Shown here: positions 18,251 to 26,594 of the stretch, in pieces | How the letters are laid out: each line of letters begins with the position of its first letter | How positions within the stretch are numbered: the first letter of the stretch is position 1 | Source of the DNA: Tritrichomonas musculus | Taxonomy: Eukaryota; Parabasalia; Tritrichomonadida; Tritrichomonadidae | Assembly (NCBI GenBank): GCA_039105265.1 | Contig: JAPFFF010000282.1 | Span: forward strand, 1 to 27,938 | DNA: 27,938 nucleotides | Reading direction: 5' to 3' | The notes under the pieces: model-generated | Told to the model about the DNA's origin: nothing | What the model saw: only the letters and a program-made list of their open reading frames with translations | Databases searched by the model: none | Made by a program: the position numbers and the translations under genes

Positions 18251-19594
18251 TTAAGGCTGATTATGAAATATAATCTTATATACATAGTTTGCTATGTCCC
18301 AAATTGCAGGATTATCGTCAGAATATCTAACTTCTGAAAGAGCGTCTGATAATTCGTCTGTGGCTAAATCATCTATAGCTTCTTGATTTCCTGTTTTCTC
18401 AAAATATTTTACAATTGTTTGAAGAATTTTCAACATTTCATTTTTGCATCTAGCATCAACGATTGGAAAATATAGTGTAACAATATCAATAATACCTTTA
18501 TCGAGAAATTGAGGAAGTAACTCTGATGGTCCTTCTGAAACAATTCTACAGACTATTTCGATGGCATATGAAGATATGGTTGTGCTTGTGTTAATTAAAT
18601 TGAATAATCTATCAATAATTCCATTTTGAAACATAAATTCAATTACCGGAGCGTCATCAGCGACTGATAAACATAGATTTAGACCTTCGAGCAGAATCTT
18701 TTCATTTGAACTACTTAAACTCTTCTCAAAGAAGCTCAAAGTATTTGATTTTTCCATAAATAAAAGGGGGCTTTTTACCCTCATGTTAACCTCTTCAACA
18801 AGGCGGAGAGCTTCATAAAAAATTTCTGGATTTGCAAGAGCTTTTTCAAATAAGTTTCCAATCATTTGATAATTTTGAATGGAATCAACTCCTTTTTTAT
18901 TTTGACAATAATATCCGAGTATTGAATATAAGATTTGTAAATCAAATGGTTCCAAAATTTGAGATAAATCAAGAAAGTTGTTTAAAAATGGCTCGAAATT
19001 ACTTCTAATACCTTTTTTACTAATTAAACTGTTTATCAGTATCAAAGCATTATGAATTAGATCTGGGTTGCTAAGCCAACTAAAAATCTCATCTTTGTGT
19101 TGAAAAACTAGCATTGCTGCAGTTAAATTTTGAGAAGAAATGAGTGAAAGTGCTTCAAAAGCTTCTTCGGAAGGAATCAACTGCCAAATAAAATTAATAA
19201 GAGCTGGATAATTTTCTGGCATGTTTTTATCGTCAGTTTGTTCATTAAAAGTATTATAAATCATAGTAATGATAATTAAAATAGTTTGATTAATTTCTGG
19301 CGTATTTTGTTGTTGTGTTGCGACATTAAAGATAAAATGGTGTAGTTGTGCCATAATTGGAGGTGGAAGATCATCAAACTTCATGAATTGATTTCTGCTA
19401 ATACATTTAGATATCTTTTGAAGAGATTCTAATCTTTTAGGAAATGATCCTGACTCGTCTTGAAAATATAATTGATTTATCAAAATTTGAAGATCGTCTA
19501 TAGTTAATTGATCATCGTCGTCATCATCATCATATGTTTCATCAACTATAATTTTTTTTTGTTTTGATTTATTTTGTTTAAACTTGCCTATCAT
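18251..19594 (-). CDS. Armadillo/HEAT-like helical repeat protein
   Basis: A 447-residue, almost entirely helical protein. After a Lys-rich start and an aspartate run (about residues 23-29) come repeated 30-45-residue helical units of Leu/Ile-rich character, for example LLEGLNLCLSVADDAPVIEF followed by MFQNGIIDRLFNLINTS, and then SYAIEIVCRIVSEGPSELLP. Such units, with the 'NGIIDRLFNLI' pattern, are typical of armadillo/importin-alpha-like folds. The basic N-terminus followed by acidic residues faintly recalls an importin-beta-binding region but is too short to say so. I use the ATG at 19594; an in-frame ATG at 19624 adds ten residues. The binding partner is unknown. Confidence 0.55.
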   Translation of the reverse strand: MIGKFKQNKSKQKKIIVDETYDDDDDDDQLTIDDLQILINQLYFQDESGSFPKRLESLQKISKCISRNQFMKFDDLPPPIMAQLHHFIFNVATQQQNTPEINQTILIIITMIYNTFNEQTDDKNMPENYPALINFIWQLIPSEEAFEALSLISSQNLTAAMLVFQHKDEIFSWLSNPDLIHNALILINSLISKKGIRSNFEPFLNNFLDLSQILEPFDLQILYSILGYYCQNKKGVDSIQNYQMIGNLFEKALANPEIFYEALRLVEEVNMRVKSPLLFMEKSNTLSFFEKSLSSSNEKILLEGLNLCLSVADDAPVIEFMFQNGIIDRLFNLINTSTTISSYAIEIVCRIVSEGPSELLPQFLDKGIIDIVTLYFPIVDARCKNEMLKILQTIVKYFEKTGNQEAIDDLATDELSDALSEVRYSDDNPAIWDIANYVYKIIFHNQP

Positions 19595-19815
19595 TATTAA
19601 TCCAAGAAATTTTGTAAACCTCACAAAATTAAAATTTGGCCAAGCCTGAAAATAGAAATTTCACTCATTTTGAAGAATAAGAATATTAATAAAAGTTTAA
19701 TCAAGTTGCTGAATAGATATGAATTGAATTTAATGATTTATATACAAATAAAACAAATGATTACATATGTGAACGTTTAAAAAAAAAACGAAGTTTTTAT
19801 TTCTAAATTACAAGA

Positions 19816-20454
19816 ATGACTTTTGATCTTCCTAGTCAAAACTTCACTTTAATAATGCGTGATACCAAAAATTATGCTCCAATTATTCGGAAAGATATGG
19901 CGGCAGCTAATGAAAAAGATCGTTCAATAGGTAACTTGTGTGAGCAATTAGCTGATAGCTGTAACTCTGCATCGAATAATCAAAGGCCAACCATCGAATC
20001 GGCATTAATTGGATTTGCAACAATTTTATGTCGTGTTGAACTATATCGTAAAGCACTATACCAAAGAATATTGCCCTTATCATCAAGTATTCTGGTTGAT
20101 CCCTCTAATTCGATTCAACAGGTTAATGCAATTCTTAAAAAAAGAGATGTAGCAATGAAAAAAGCGCAAAGGCTCCCTCCACCAAATAACGATCCAAAAA
20201 TTGCTCAAAATAATTTGTTAAGAACAGAAGCTACTAACCTTAATTCACAGGCTGTCCAAGAAGCTAGAAATTGGCAAAGTGGTTTTAACGTGAACTTGAA
20301 AAAATCATTAAGAGAATATGCTCATGCTCAGATGGAATTCGCTGCCAAAGCACTTGAACAATGGTCAAATTTCATTGAAGATTTAACTCTTCTTGACTTT
20401 AATCGAGATACAGATGAAATTGTAACAATGCTTGAAGAAGGCTCTGTTCAATAA
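19816..20454 (+). CDS. FAM92/CIBAR-like BAR domain protein
   Basis: A 212-residue, all-helical protein. The segment CNSASNNQRPTIESALIGFA with the following helix CRVELYRKALYQRILPLSS (about 49-90) matches FAM92A 'ANSE.[29 protein letters not shown]..V..PL' in order and spacing. The later helix FNVNLKKSLREYAHAQMEFA followed by AKALEQW (about 158-184) matches the FAM92 'IFSDFV.IEM.FHAKALEVY' helix. FAM92/CIBAR proteins form curved BAR dimers that bind membrane at the base of cilia with CBY1. Here the role would be near flagellar basal bodies or other curved membrane. The length covers the whole BAR domain without the C-terminal tail of the animal proteins. It converges with the CFAP161-like gene 214 bases away. 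Confidence 0.65.
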   Translation: MTFDLPSQNFTLIMRDTKNYAPIIRKDMAAANEKDRSIGNLCEQLADSCNSASNNQRPTIESALIGFATILCRVELYRKALYQRILPLSSSILVDPSNSIQQVNAILKKRDVAMKKAQRLPPPNNDPKIAQNNLLRTEATNLNSQAVQEARNWQSGFNVNLKKSLREYAHAQMEFAAKALEQWSNFIEDLTLLDFNRDTDEIVTMLEEGSVQ

Positions 20455-20668
20455 GTTACTTATTACAGATTAAATGTTTTATTGTTTTTCATTCTTAATA
20501 TATTTCTACTTTAAAAGATAACCGGCATATATAAAAACAGCAAACAAAACTGTTGCGATATGCTCAAATTGATAAATAAGATTGCGTAGTGAAAAAAAAA
20601 ATATAAGGTATAAATGTTATTATATTTCAAATCATTTTTAAAGAATCATATCATATTAACTATCTAAC

Positions 20669-21460
20669 TTAATGTTTTGTGAAACACCATATCATCTTCC
20701 TTCCTGGTTCTCTTGCAGCAACAAGTTCATATTCACTTCCATAATCGTTGAAAACTTGGGCTTCATGAACTGCAAGAGGTGAATTTGTTCCTGCATGGCG
20801 GACGAGAACCGGCTTGTCCAACTCGACGGGTTCGCCCTCCATATCAAATGAAGTATCTCTTCCAATACTATCAATTTTCCATACGCAATGAAAATCAAGT
20901 TTTTCAGTAGAGTAGACAAGTTGCTTTCTGGAAACACGACTGAAATGTGACCAATCAAGCTTGGTTGAAGCAAGATAAAACGGACTTGAGCCTATTGCAT
21001 CTGTAGTTGACAGAATGAATTGATCACCATAATGAACTATATCATCCTCACCTTCGCTTGCAGGTATTGTAAGGAGATCACGACCATTTTCTTCATATTT
21101 TTTAAGTATCCAAACATTCCTAGCGGTTGTTTCAAGTTGCTGGCTACCAGAGCAAGAATATAGTCCTTCTTCGACATTTTCAGCATCACCAGGGTCGCAA
21201 GCAACAAAACATTTCATCTCAACGTTAGCAATGCGAATCATTTGTCCATAATGAAGATATTGATCATTACTTTCAGAAGAGGTATCGATTGATTTCATAT
21301 CAACAGTTGCAAGGTTCTGTCTAATTCTTTGAATAGTTAATGTACCTTTTTCTTTTTTCTCGAGGAATTCTCTCATTTTTTCATCTTCAAGAACTGATTC
21401 TTCAAACCAGTTTCCATTTCTTGTCTTGCAGCTAAATCTTCCACGGTCAGTTCCCTGCAT
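20669..21460 (-). CDS. CFAP161: CFAP161-like axonemal microtubule inner protein
   Basis: A 263-residue soluble protein. Residues 16-49 read NGNWFEESVLEDEKMREFLE and then KKEKGTLTIQRIRQNL, which closely parallels CFAP161 'IGNWNEDVYLEEELMKDFLE..DKG.L.IQ...'. The order continues with LHYGQMIRI (CFAP161 'IHYGDKVML'), IVHYGDQFIL (CFAP161 'LRYGQDFCL'), FYLAST, CVWKI (CFAP161 'CWQ'), VLVRHAGTNSPLAVH (CFAP161 'ILINHCHTNRGLAVH') and DYGSEYELVA (CFAP161 'YFGKEAEVVA'). In other flagellates this protein sits inside the lumen of axonemal doublet microtubules. Length is close to the animal protein minus its C-terminal tail. A possible initiator 14-19 bases upstream supports the start. The high-GC codons for conserved residues fit a real gene. 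Confidence 0.88.
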   Translation of the reverse strand: MQGTDRGRFSCKTRNGNWFEESVLEDEKMREFLEKKEKGTLTIQRIRQNLATVDMKSIDTSSESNDQYLHYGQMIRIANVEMKCFVACDPGDAENVEEGLYSCSGSQQLETTARNVWILKKYEENGRDLLTIPASEGEDDIVHYGDQFILSTTDAIGSSPFYLASTKLDWSHFSRVSRKQLVYSTEKLDFHCVWKIDSIGRDTSFDMEGEPVELDKPVLVRHAGTNSPLAVHEAQVFNDYGSEYELVAAREPGRKMIWCFTKH

Positions 21461-21473
21461 AAAAGAATATTTT

Positions 21474-21479
21474 AAATGA
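21474..21479 (-). promoter_or_regulatory. Possible initiator (TCATTT) before CFAP161
   Basis: The minus strand reads TTCATTTAAA 14-19 bases before the ATG, a full match to TCAYWW at the short leader length usual in trichomonads. It supports the chosen start, although the motif is short. Confidence 0.4.
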
Positions 21480-22501
21480 ATACGTTATTTATATTTTTAT
21501 TTGGTCTTTTGATTTCACCATTAACGTATAATCATAAAGCCCAAAAAAAATCATTTTTTTTTCAGTTTATAAAATAATTGGTATTGTGCTTTTGGTGTTT
21601 TGATTTATTATTTACTTTCACGAGCTGTATAAAATTATTATTATTATATATATGCATTGCATAAACAAATTTGATTATTTTTTTTTTCATAGAAATAATT
21701 TTTTTCTCCAAAAAGGTTGATAAATATATAATTTGTAAATGTTAAGCATATGTAATCATATTTTAAAAGAATTTCACAACTTATCTCTCAATATATAAAT
21801 AGGGATTTCTTGAGAAAAAATCATCATATTTACTTTGATTATGTATATGCAGTATATATTTGATATACAAGCATAATTTAAAAAAAGTCATGAATTTAAT
21901 AATTTGAATTTTAATAGATTAAGTGTAGAAATAGATTATTTCATGATTTATTATTCAACATAACAACAGAGAAATATATATTGCAATAAAAAGTGCATAA
22001 ATATTCAGAATCAGTTTTTTTTTTATATTATAAAAAAATTTAGTCTATAATGTAGGATCTCAATAGTTAAATTGAATTAAAAATAATAATTATTGCAATT
22101 GTAATGATTCTTATCATTATGAAAAAAAAATTATAAAAAAAGAGTCATTACTTAAATAATATTATTTAAGTAATCTAATAACAATTTTAATTCCGATTTG
22201 TCTTTTTTGTCTGCTCGTTTGTTCGAAAATTTAACGAAGTAATATACAAGTAAAAAAATTTTATGATTTTATGAAAATGTTCTATGTTAATAATATCAAT
22301 TTATAGTTTTAAACGTTTTTTATCTTTATTGATATTATATTTTATAGAATTACAATATAGCATTTGATATTAATAATTATTTATATATATAATAATAATA
22401 AATATTAAGAAATAAAATTAATTTATATGAAGAAAATTATTAATATATAATTTTTTTTTTAGTATTTAAATTTTTAATATATTGAAAATTCAAAGAGAAG
22501 T
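21480..22501. other. Large AT-rich intergenic region
   Basis: About 1 kb between the CFAP161 promoter and the mariner element, with no open frame of note. It contains many A/T homopolymers, AAT/ATT microsatellite-like stretches (around 21633-21646 and 22390-22400) and one long perfect palindrome (listed separately). I see no transposon ends other than the element at its right border. Confidence 0.4.
22147..22174. repeat. 28-bp perfect palindrome
   Basis: ATTACTTAAATAAT is followed immediately by its exact reverse complement, so the 28 bases are fully palindromic with no loop. It is not within an element I can define. In DNA this AT-rich, a 14-base arm is still unlikely by chance at a given site. 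Confidence 0.8.
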
Positions 22502-22503
22502 TA

Positions 22504-23245
22504 TAGTGTTCCTAAAAAATATTGATAAGAAATGAATTCAATAGTTAATCGTCGTTAACAAAAGTTATTTTATTTTTAAAATTTTTAATTTAAAAAGTTA
22601 AATTTCTTATCAATATTTTTTCGGCAATTGAAAAAGTTGATTTTTTATTAAAAATTAAAATTAAAATCTTACTTGATTGCCTTGCACTTCGAGGCATTGT
22701 TTCAATTTCTTTGGAAAAGAATCAATCAAAGAATTGTTTGTTGCTAAACTTAGATTATTCCATATAAAGAATAAAATTTGTGTTCAGGAAACATTTGCCA
22801 TTTCAGCTCCAGGGATTTCAGGAAACATTATTGCTTTAACGCATATGAAATACTTGATTTCATTTGTTAATATTTGTGGTCGGCAAGGTTGTGTTTTTTC
22901 TGGTCTCCCTTCATCAATCTATTTAGCTACTGCTTTGACGCAATTTAACGAAATACTTAATGCATCAGCTGTTTTGCTTTTATTAAAATTGTGCGATTGC
23001 AGAACCACTTGCGATTAAATTATAGCGTTCGTTTGTATTTTTTGGTAAAGAAAACAAATAAATAAAAGGTCAAAAGATTGACCAACAATTGATTCTTAAA
23101 TTAATGAATAGGTCATTAAATTTGAATGAATTTGAAAGAAATTTTAAAAATCTCTCAAATTATTTTTAAATAAATTTTCTCAATTTTTTCAATGAAACAT
23201 GAAAATTTCTCTCAATTTTCTTATCAATATTTTTTAGGACCACTA
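22504..23245 (-). mobile_element. Mariner-like non-autonomous element, full-ended copy
   Basis: A 742-bp element with terminal inverted repeats of about 29 bases. TAGTGTTCC on the left and TAGTGGTCC on the right (minus strand) both continue into TAAAAAATATTGATAAGAAA, with one mismatch. It is flanked by TA on each side, the target duplication of the Tc1/mariner superfamily. Read on the minus strand the interior keeps a piece of the transposase DNA-binding region but nothing of the DDE/D catalytic domain, so it needs a transposase from elsewhere. A third, internal copy of the AAAATATTGATAAGAAA motif lies at 22599-22620. The truncated relative is at 13523-14003. Confidence 0.88.
22784..22978 (-). 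pseudogene. Remnant of mariner transposase helix-turn-helix region
   Basis: Within the mariner element, one minus-strand frame reads SKTADALSISLNCVKAVAK, an in-frame stop, IDEGRPEKTQPCRPQIL, and ends VKAIMFPEIPGAEMANVS before a stop. The first part looks like a paired-type helix-turn-helix ('..s..ia..l.is...v...'), and 'EGRPEKT' matches the 'GRP+kt' linker that follows it in Tc1/mariner transposases. This is a fragment and not a working gene. Confidence 0.6.
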
Positions 23246-23247
23246 TA

Positions 23248-23751
23248 GTTTTTTATTTATAAAAAAAAATTTTTTAAAGTGATATTTCTTTATTCTTTAT
23301 ATACACTTATTTTTTAATATTAATTGAAAATAAAACATATAATTTATTAAAATTTTTCATAGTTTTTCAACTTGAAATAATTCATTAATTATTTTATTTT
23401 TAAATCATCATTATCTATTGATTTGAAATTTAAAATTGCATACAACTATAAAAATAATTAATTTTAATATATATGTAATATATAAAATCATTTTATATTT
23501 TTTTAATTAATTTTGCATTCCAAAAATTATGATATTTTTTATATTTGTGATAAATTTTTTCAATTGCTCAATTAAATTATCATGAACAATATAAAAAATA
23601 ATTCACAAAAAAATTTGAATTAAATCGTTCAAAGGATCTAACAAAATTTGATTGATAAACATTTTCAATGTTATATTTTGTTCACGGTTAATGGAAAATT
23701 GAGAAGAAAATCAATTATTAATTCCATTCAAAACTGATAAAAAAAAAAAAA
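23248..23751. promoter_or_regulatory. AT-rich region upstream of the E2F-like gene
   Basis: Half a kilobase of DNA with extremely low GC between the mariner element and the E2F-like start, ending in an A run of 13 directly before the ATG. It must contain the promoter. TTCAAAACT lies 20-30 bases upstream but does not fit TCAYWW. No gene or further element ends are visible. Confidence 0.35.
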
Positions 23752-24735
23752 ATGGATAGACCAGCTATTTATAGCTTCGAAATTTCTTCACCTTGTGAAT
23801 TTGTTCAGCCTCCATGCTCAATTGTCTGCTCCGATCCATTCAATGAGCCTATGTCACACCAGCAATTCCTTTGCCAGCAAGATTTTCTTTCTTCAAGTCC
23901 GAATATGATCTATATAAATGGAGACTATTATTTTAAGAACATCATTTCATTTAATGCCCCTTGTTCTAGTTCCCCTAGCTTTATTGGTGCTCATCCGAAA
24001 TATGATCTAGATATTAAGCCATCTTTCTTATTTCAAGAAAAAGTATGCAAGCATATAAAATGCTCATCTGAGAAAAGCGTTCTTAATCCAAGCTTAATTC
24101 CCAAAAAAGAAAAAGCCAAAAAAACTTCAATAACAGAAACTCTTAATATGAAGGATGCTGTCCAAGAAATGGAAAGAAAAATAGGTCAAAAACTTTCATT
24201 AAATTACTTTTGTGAGAAGTTTAATATCAAACGGAGAGTTTTATTCGATTTTCTCTCCATTATGAACGGGCTGCATATATGCACAAGATATTCTAACGAA
24301 GAATTTCAGTGGAATGGAACCAAATTGGACTATACATTATTATCTAAAATTAAGAAAAATTCCAAACAAGATAATCGTCCAATAAGGCAAATTTTCATTT
24401 GTAATGATAAAATAGGTCTCAATTTTGTATGTTTTAATTTGATATCTTTGTTCATTTACTTGAATTGTTCTGTCCTCGATCTAAAAAAAGTTGCTAAACT
24501 TTTTGCTCCATCTGGACCCGCATTGAGAACAATGTTAAGGAAAATGTACACAATATCTTCATCTCTAGAAACAATTGGATTTATTAGCCGAACTGGAAAG
24601 CCTGCAGAAATTAAACTTTCGGAAATATTTTTCAAATCTACGGCAAATGATGTTGCAATTTCATCACTTCTCAACTCTTATAATGAAGATGAAATTATAT
24701 ATGATAGGAGAAGGAAAGAATTTGATTCACTTTAG
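23752..24735 (+). CDS. E2F/DP-family-like protein with two winged helices
   Basis: A 327-residue protein. At about 146-189 it reads LSLNYFCEKFNIKRRVLFDF, then LSIMNGLHICTRYSNEEFQW, then NG. This follows the E2F/DP winged helix 'dL..aae.L.v.kRRiyDi.nvLegigli.k..kn.i.W.G', with RRVLFDF in place of RRIYDI. A second unit at about 220-290 (KIGLNFVCFNLISLF at its start, DLKKVAKLF, then LRKMYTISSSLETIGFIS) follows the same family's 'sLg.l...Fi.l......ldl..va..l.v..RR.YDi.nvLe.iGli'. Two tandem DNA-binding domains without a dimerisation partner are the hallmark of atypical E2F7/E2F8/DEL cell-cycle repressors. The DNA-contact arginines are partly replaced in the second unit. The N-terminal 120 residues are Ser/Pro/Cys-rich and disordered. 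It is surrounded on both sides by transposons. Confidence 0.55.
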   Translation: MDRPAIYSFEISSPCEFVQPPCSIVCSDPFNEPMSHQQFLCQQDFLSSSPNMIYINGDYYFKNIISFNAPCSSSPSFIGAHPKYDLDIKPSFLFQEKVCKHIKCSSEKSVLNPSLIPKKEKAKKTSITETLNMKDAVQEMERKIGQKLSLNYFCEKFNIKRRVLFDFLSIMNGLHICTRYSNEEFQWNGTKLDYTLLSKIKKNSKQDNRPIRQIFICNDKIGLNFVCFNLISLFIYLNCSVLDLKKVAKLFAPSGPALRTMLRKMYTISSSLETIGFISRTGKPAEIKLSEIFFKSTANDVAISSLLNSYNEDEIIYDRRRKEFDSL

Positions 24736-24855
24736 CTTAATTAATTGATAATTCTACATTTTTCATATTAATCATGTATTTAATTACTTAAAAAATAAAT
24801 TTAGTAAAAAAAAAAAAAATGTATATTCTTTTATTCTTATTTTATGCCCTCTTAA

Positions 24856-25895
24856 GGTACAAATCATAGGTCTGCCAAAATAACGTATTTGTCAAAAACA
24901 TAAAGCCAAATTTAAAAAAACGCTAGAAACTTCCCAAACTTATATATTTGTTTCATGATCGTATAATTAAGAAAATATCTAAATTTGGTATGAATTCTTG
25001 AGTTGGATTTTTTTTTATAATCATTTTTTTTGAAATTTGAATTTAAAATAATTATATCCTGCTATATATTTAATTTATGTGTTATTTTATTACTTTTTTA
25101 GTTTATAATTATTTATAATATATATAAATATAATAAAAATTAAGAAATTTTTAATTATTCATCAGTGAATTGATGGAAAAAATTTAATACAATTTTGGAA
25201 AAAATAGAAGATCAAATTTCCTTTTTATTTTTATTTTATTATATTACAAAAACTTATATAACAACAAAAGTCTACTTAAAAATGAAAAAGAAGAAGAAAA
25301 TCTTAAAAGAAAAAATCCCAAACTTTTTCAAAAAGAATTGAATTTTGTATTTTTTTAAAATGCATTTTTCATGTTAAACAAAATAAATATTTATTTATTA
25401 ATGATTATATTAAATTTAATACAATATTATATATATAGATAAACATAAATAATTATCTTTTTTATGATAATTATAGGATATATTAATATTTTTTATTTTA
25501 AAGAAAAAACATAAATTTCACAAAACTCAACTCAAGAAATTGGATGAAACTTGGTAAACAGAATATATAGACATCCTATAATATTATATATCAAATAGAA
25601 GATATTCCTACGTTTTTTTATTTTTTTTGACAAAACTCGTTATTCTGGCCGACCTATTACAAATCCAGTACGTTATTTTTTGAATAGGAGAACGTTTATT
25701 ATTTGAATAGTTGCATATCTCTGAAAAAGTTTAAATTGACTAGGTTTGTTTTTGACACTTATTTTACAATTTAAATAAACATTATAACATGTTATATGAA
25801 ATGGATGAAAATAATCGTTTTTTATTTAACATGTCATCTTATTTTTTGAGAATGTCAAAAAAAATTGCGGTTACTAAACGTACTGGATTTGTACC
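24856..25895. mobile_element. TTAA-flanked foldback-type DNA element
   Basis: The outer ends are exact inverted 10-mers GGTACAAATC, each next to TTAA (24852-24855 and 25896-25899). The next 40 bases on the left (ATAGGTCTGCCAAAATAACG and on) recur inverted at 25620-25655 with a few changes, and scattered similarity continues through 25080 and back from 25430, including TTCTTGAGTTG. ACGTACTGGATTTGTA occurs at the right end and again, inverted, at 25647-25662. The element is therefore built of several inverted end copies with no coding sequence. TTAA is the piggyBac target, but the end sequence is not typical of that family, so the family is uncertain. Confidence 0.65.
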
Positions 25896-25910
25896 TTAAC
25901 TGATATCGGC

Positions 25911-25919
25911 AAATAATTC
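25911..25919 (+). repeat. Target-site duplication AAATAATTC (left)
   Basis: Nine bases identical to 26327-26335, directly flanking the inverted repeat ends of the enclosed element. Confidence 0.88.
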
Positions 25920-26326
25920 GGGTAATCGTATTTTCTTACACCACTTTTTGAAAACTTTTAAACTTTTTGAATATTTTTTAATACTTTTTTTATTCCATTT
26001 TTGCTATATTATGCATAATTATATAGATCAAATAGCTTCCCGATTCATCCGGCAATTCAAGGAACCAGATTCGGGTTCGTGCAGCCCCGTGGTGATCATT
26101 GGTGTGTATATTCCTGAAAAATTATATAAAAATAAACAAATTAATATCAAAAAAAGTAAATTGTTATAATTTTAAGGTAAAGTTTAAATTTGACGATTTT
26201 TTTGGTTAAATTTCTTAACATAGTAAGTCAAATTTCACCTTATGATGGCGGTTTTTACTTTCAATGAGTAGCTACTCATGGATAGAAAAACCATTCAAAA
26301 AGTGGCGTAGAAAAAAACGATTGCCC
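25920..26326. mobile_element. Mutator-like MITE (407 bp) with 9-bp target duplication
   Basis: The terminal inverted repeats are about 33 bases with five mismatches. They start GGGTAATCG on the left and GGGCAATCG on the right and share CGCCACTTTTTGAA or CACCACTTTTTGAA further in. Flanking AAATAATTC is perfectly duplicated, and nine bases is the mark of Mutator-like elements, which are known in trichomonads. No transposase is present. The interior has a 67-base stretch at 26038-26104 of about 55% GC by hand count, very unlike the surroundings, and a perfect 16-base palindrome ATGAGTAGCTACTCAT at 26264-26279. Confidence 0.87.
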
Positions 26327-26335
26327 AAATAATTC
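26327..26335 (+). repeat. Target-site duplication AAATAATTC (right)
   Basis: Right-hand copy of the nine-base duplication at 25911-25919. Confidence 0.88.
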
Positions 26336-26594
26336 AATATTAAATGTTTACTTATTTTAGTAACGATCTCAAGAATTTTTTTTTTATTATTTTTATATTG
26401 TAAAAGATCTTATTATTTTAGATTGAAATGAGTTACCTCATATGAGAAAAAAGTAGGTATTGTGTACTCTGTACATTTTGCGGTCATGTACTCTCAGAGT
26501 GTATTTTTTATAAACCTCTTGTGTACTCCCAATAATAAAAAGTTTGCTTTTTTGGTTTAATTTAATATATTTATCTTATAACATGTATAATAAA
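26336..26594. other. Spacer with repeated TGTACTC motifs
   Basis: Noncoding. TGTGTACTC or ATGTACTC occurs three times between 26459 and 26530, and CTCTCAGAGTGTA makes a small inverted pair with it. This looks like the subterminal motif arrays of hAT-type elements, but I cannot find matching ends, so it may be a decayed element. Confidence 0.35.

Noticed and set aside
22677-23018. 113-residue plus-strand frame
   Set aside because: It is antisense to the mariner transposase remnant and exists because of that sequence.
26038-26104. tRNA gene suggested by GGGTTCGTGC
   Set aside because: The T-arm loop has the wrong size and sequence, and no D-arm, anticodon arm or acceptor stem can be drawn around it.
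25948-26169. 73-residue frame across the Mutator-like MITE
   Set aside because: It crosses the terminal repeat and AT-rich filler; only the short GC-rich piece is unusual and it is reported separately.
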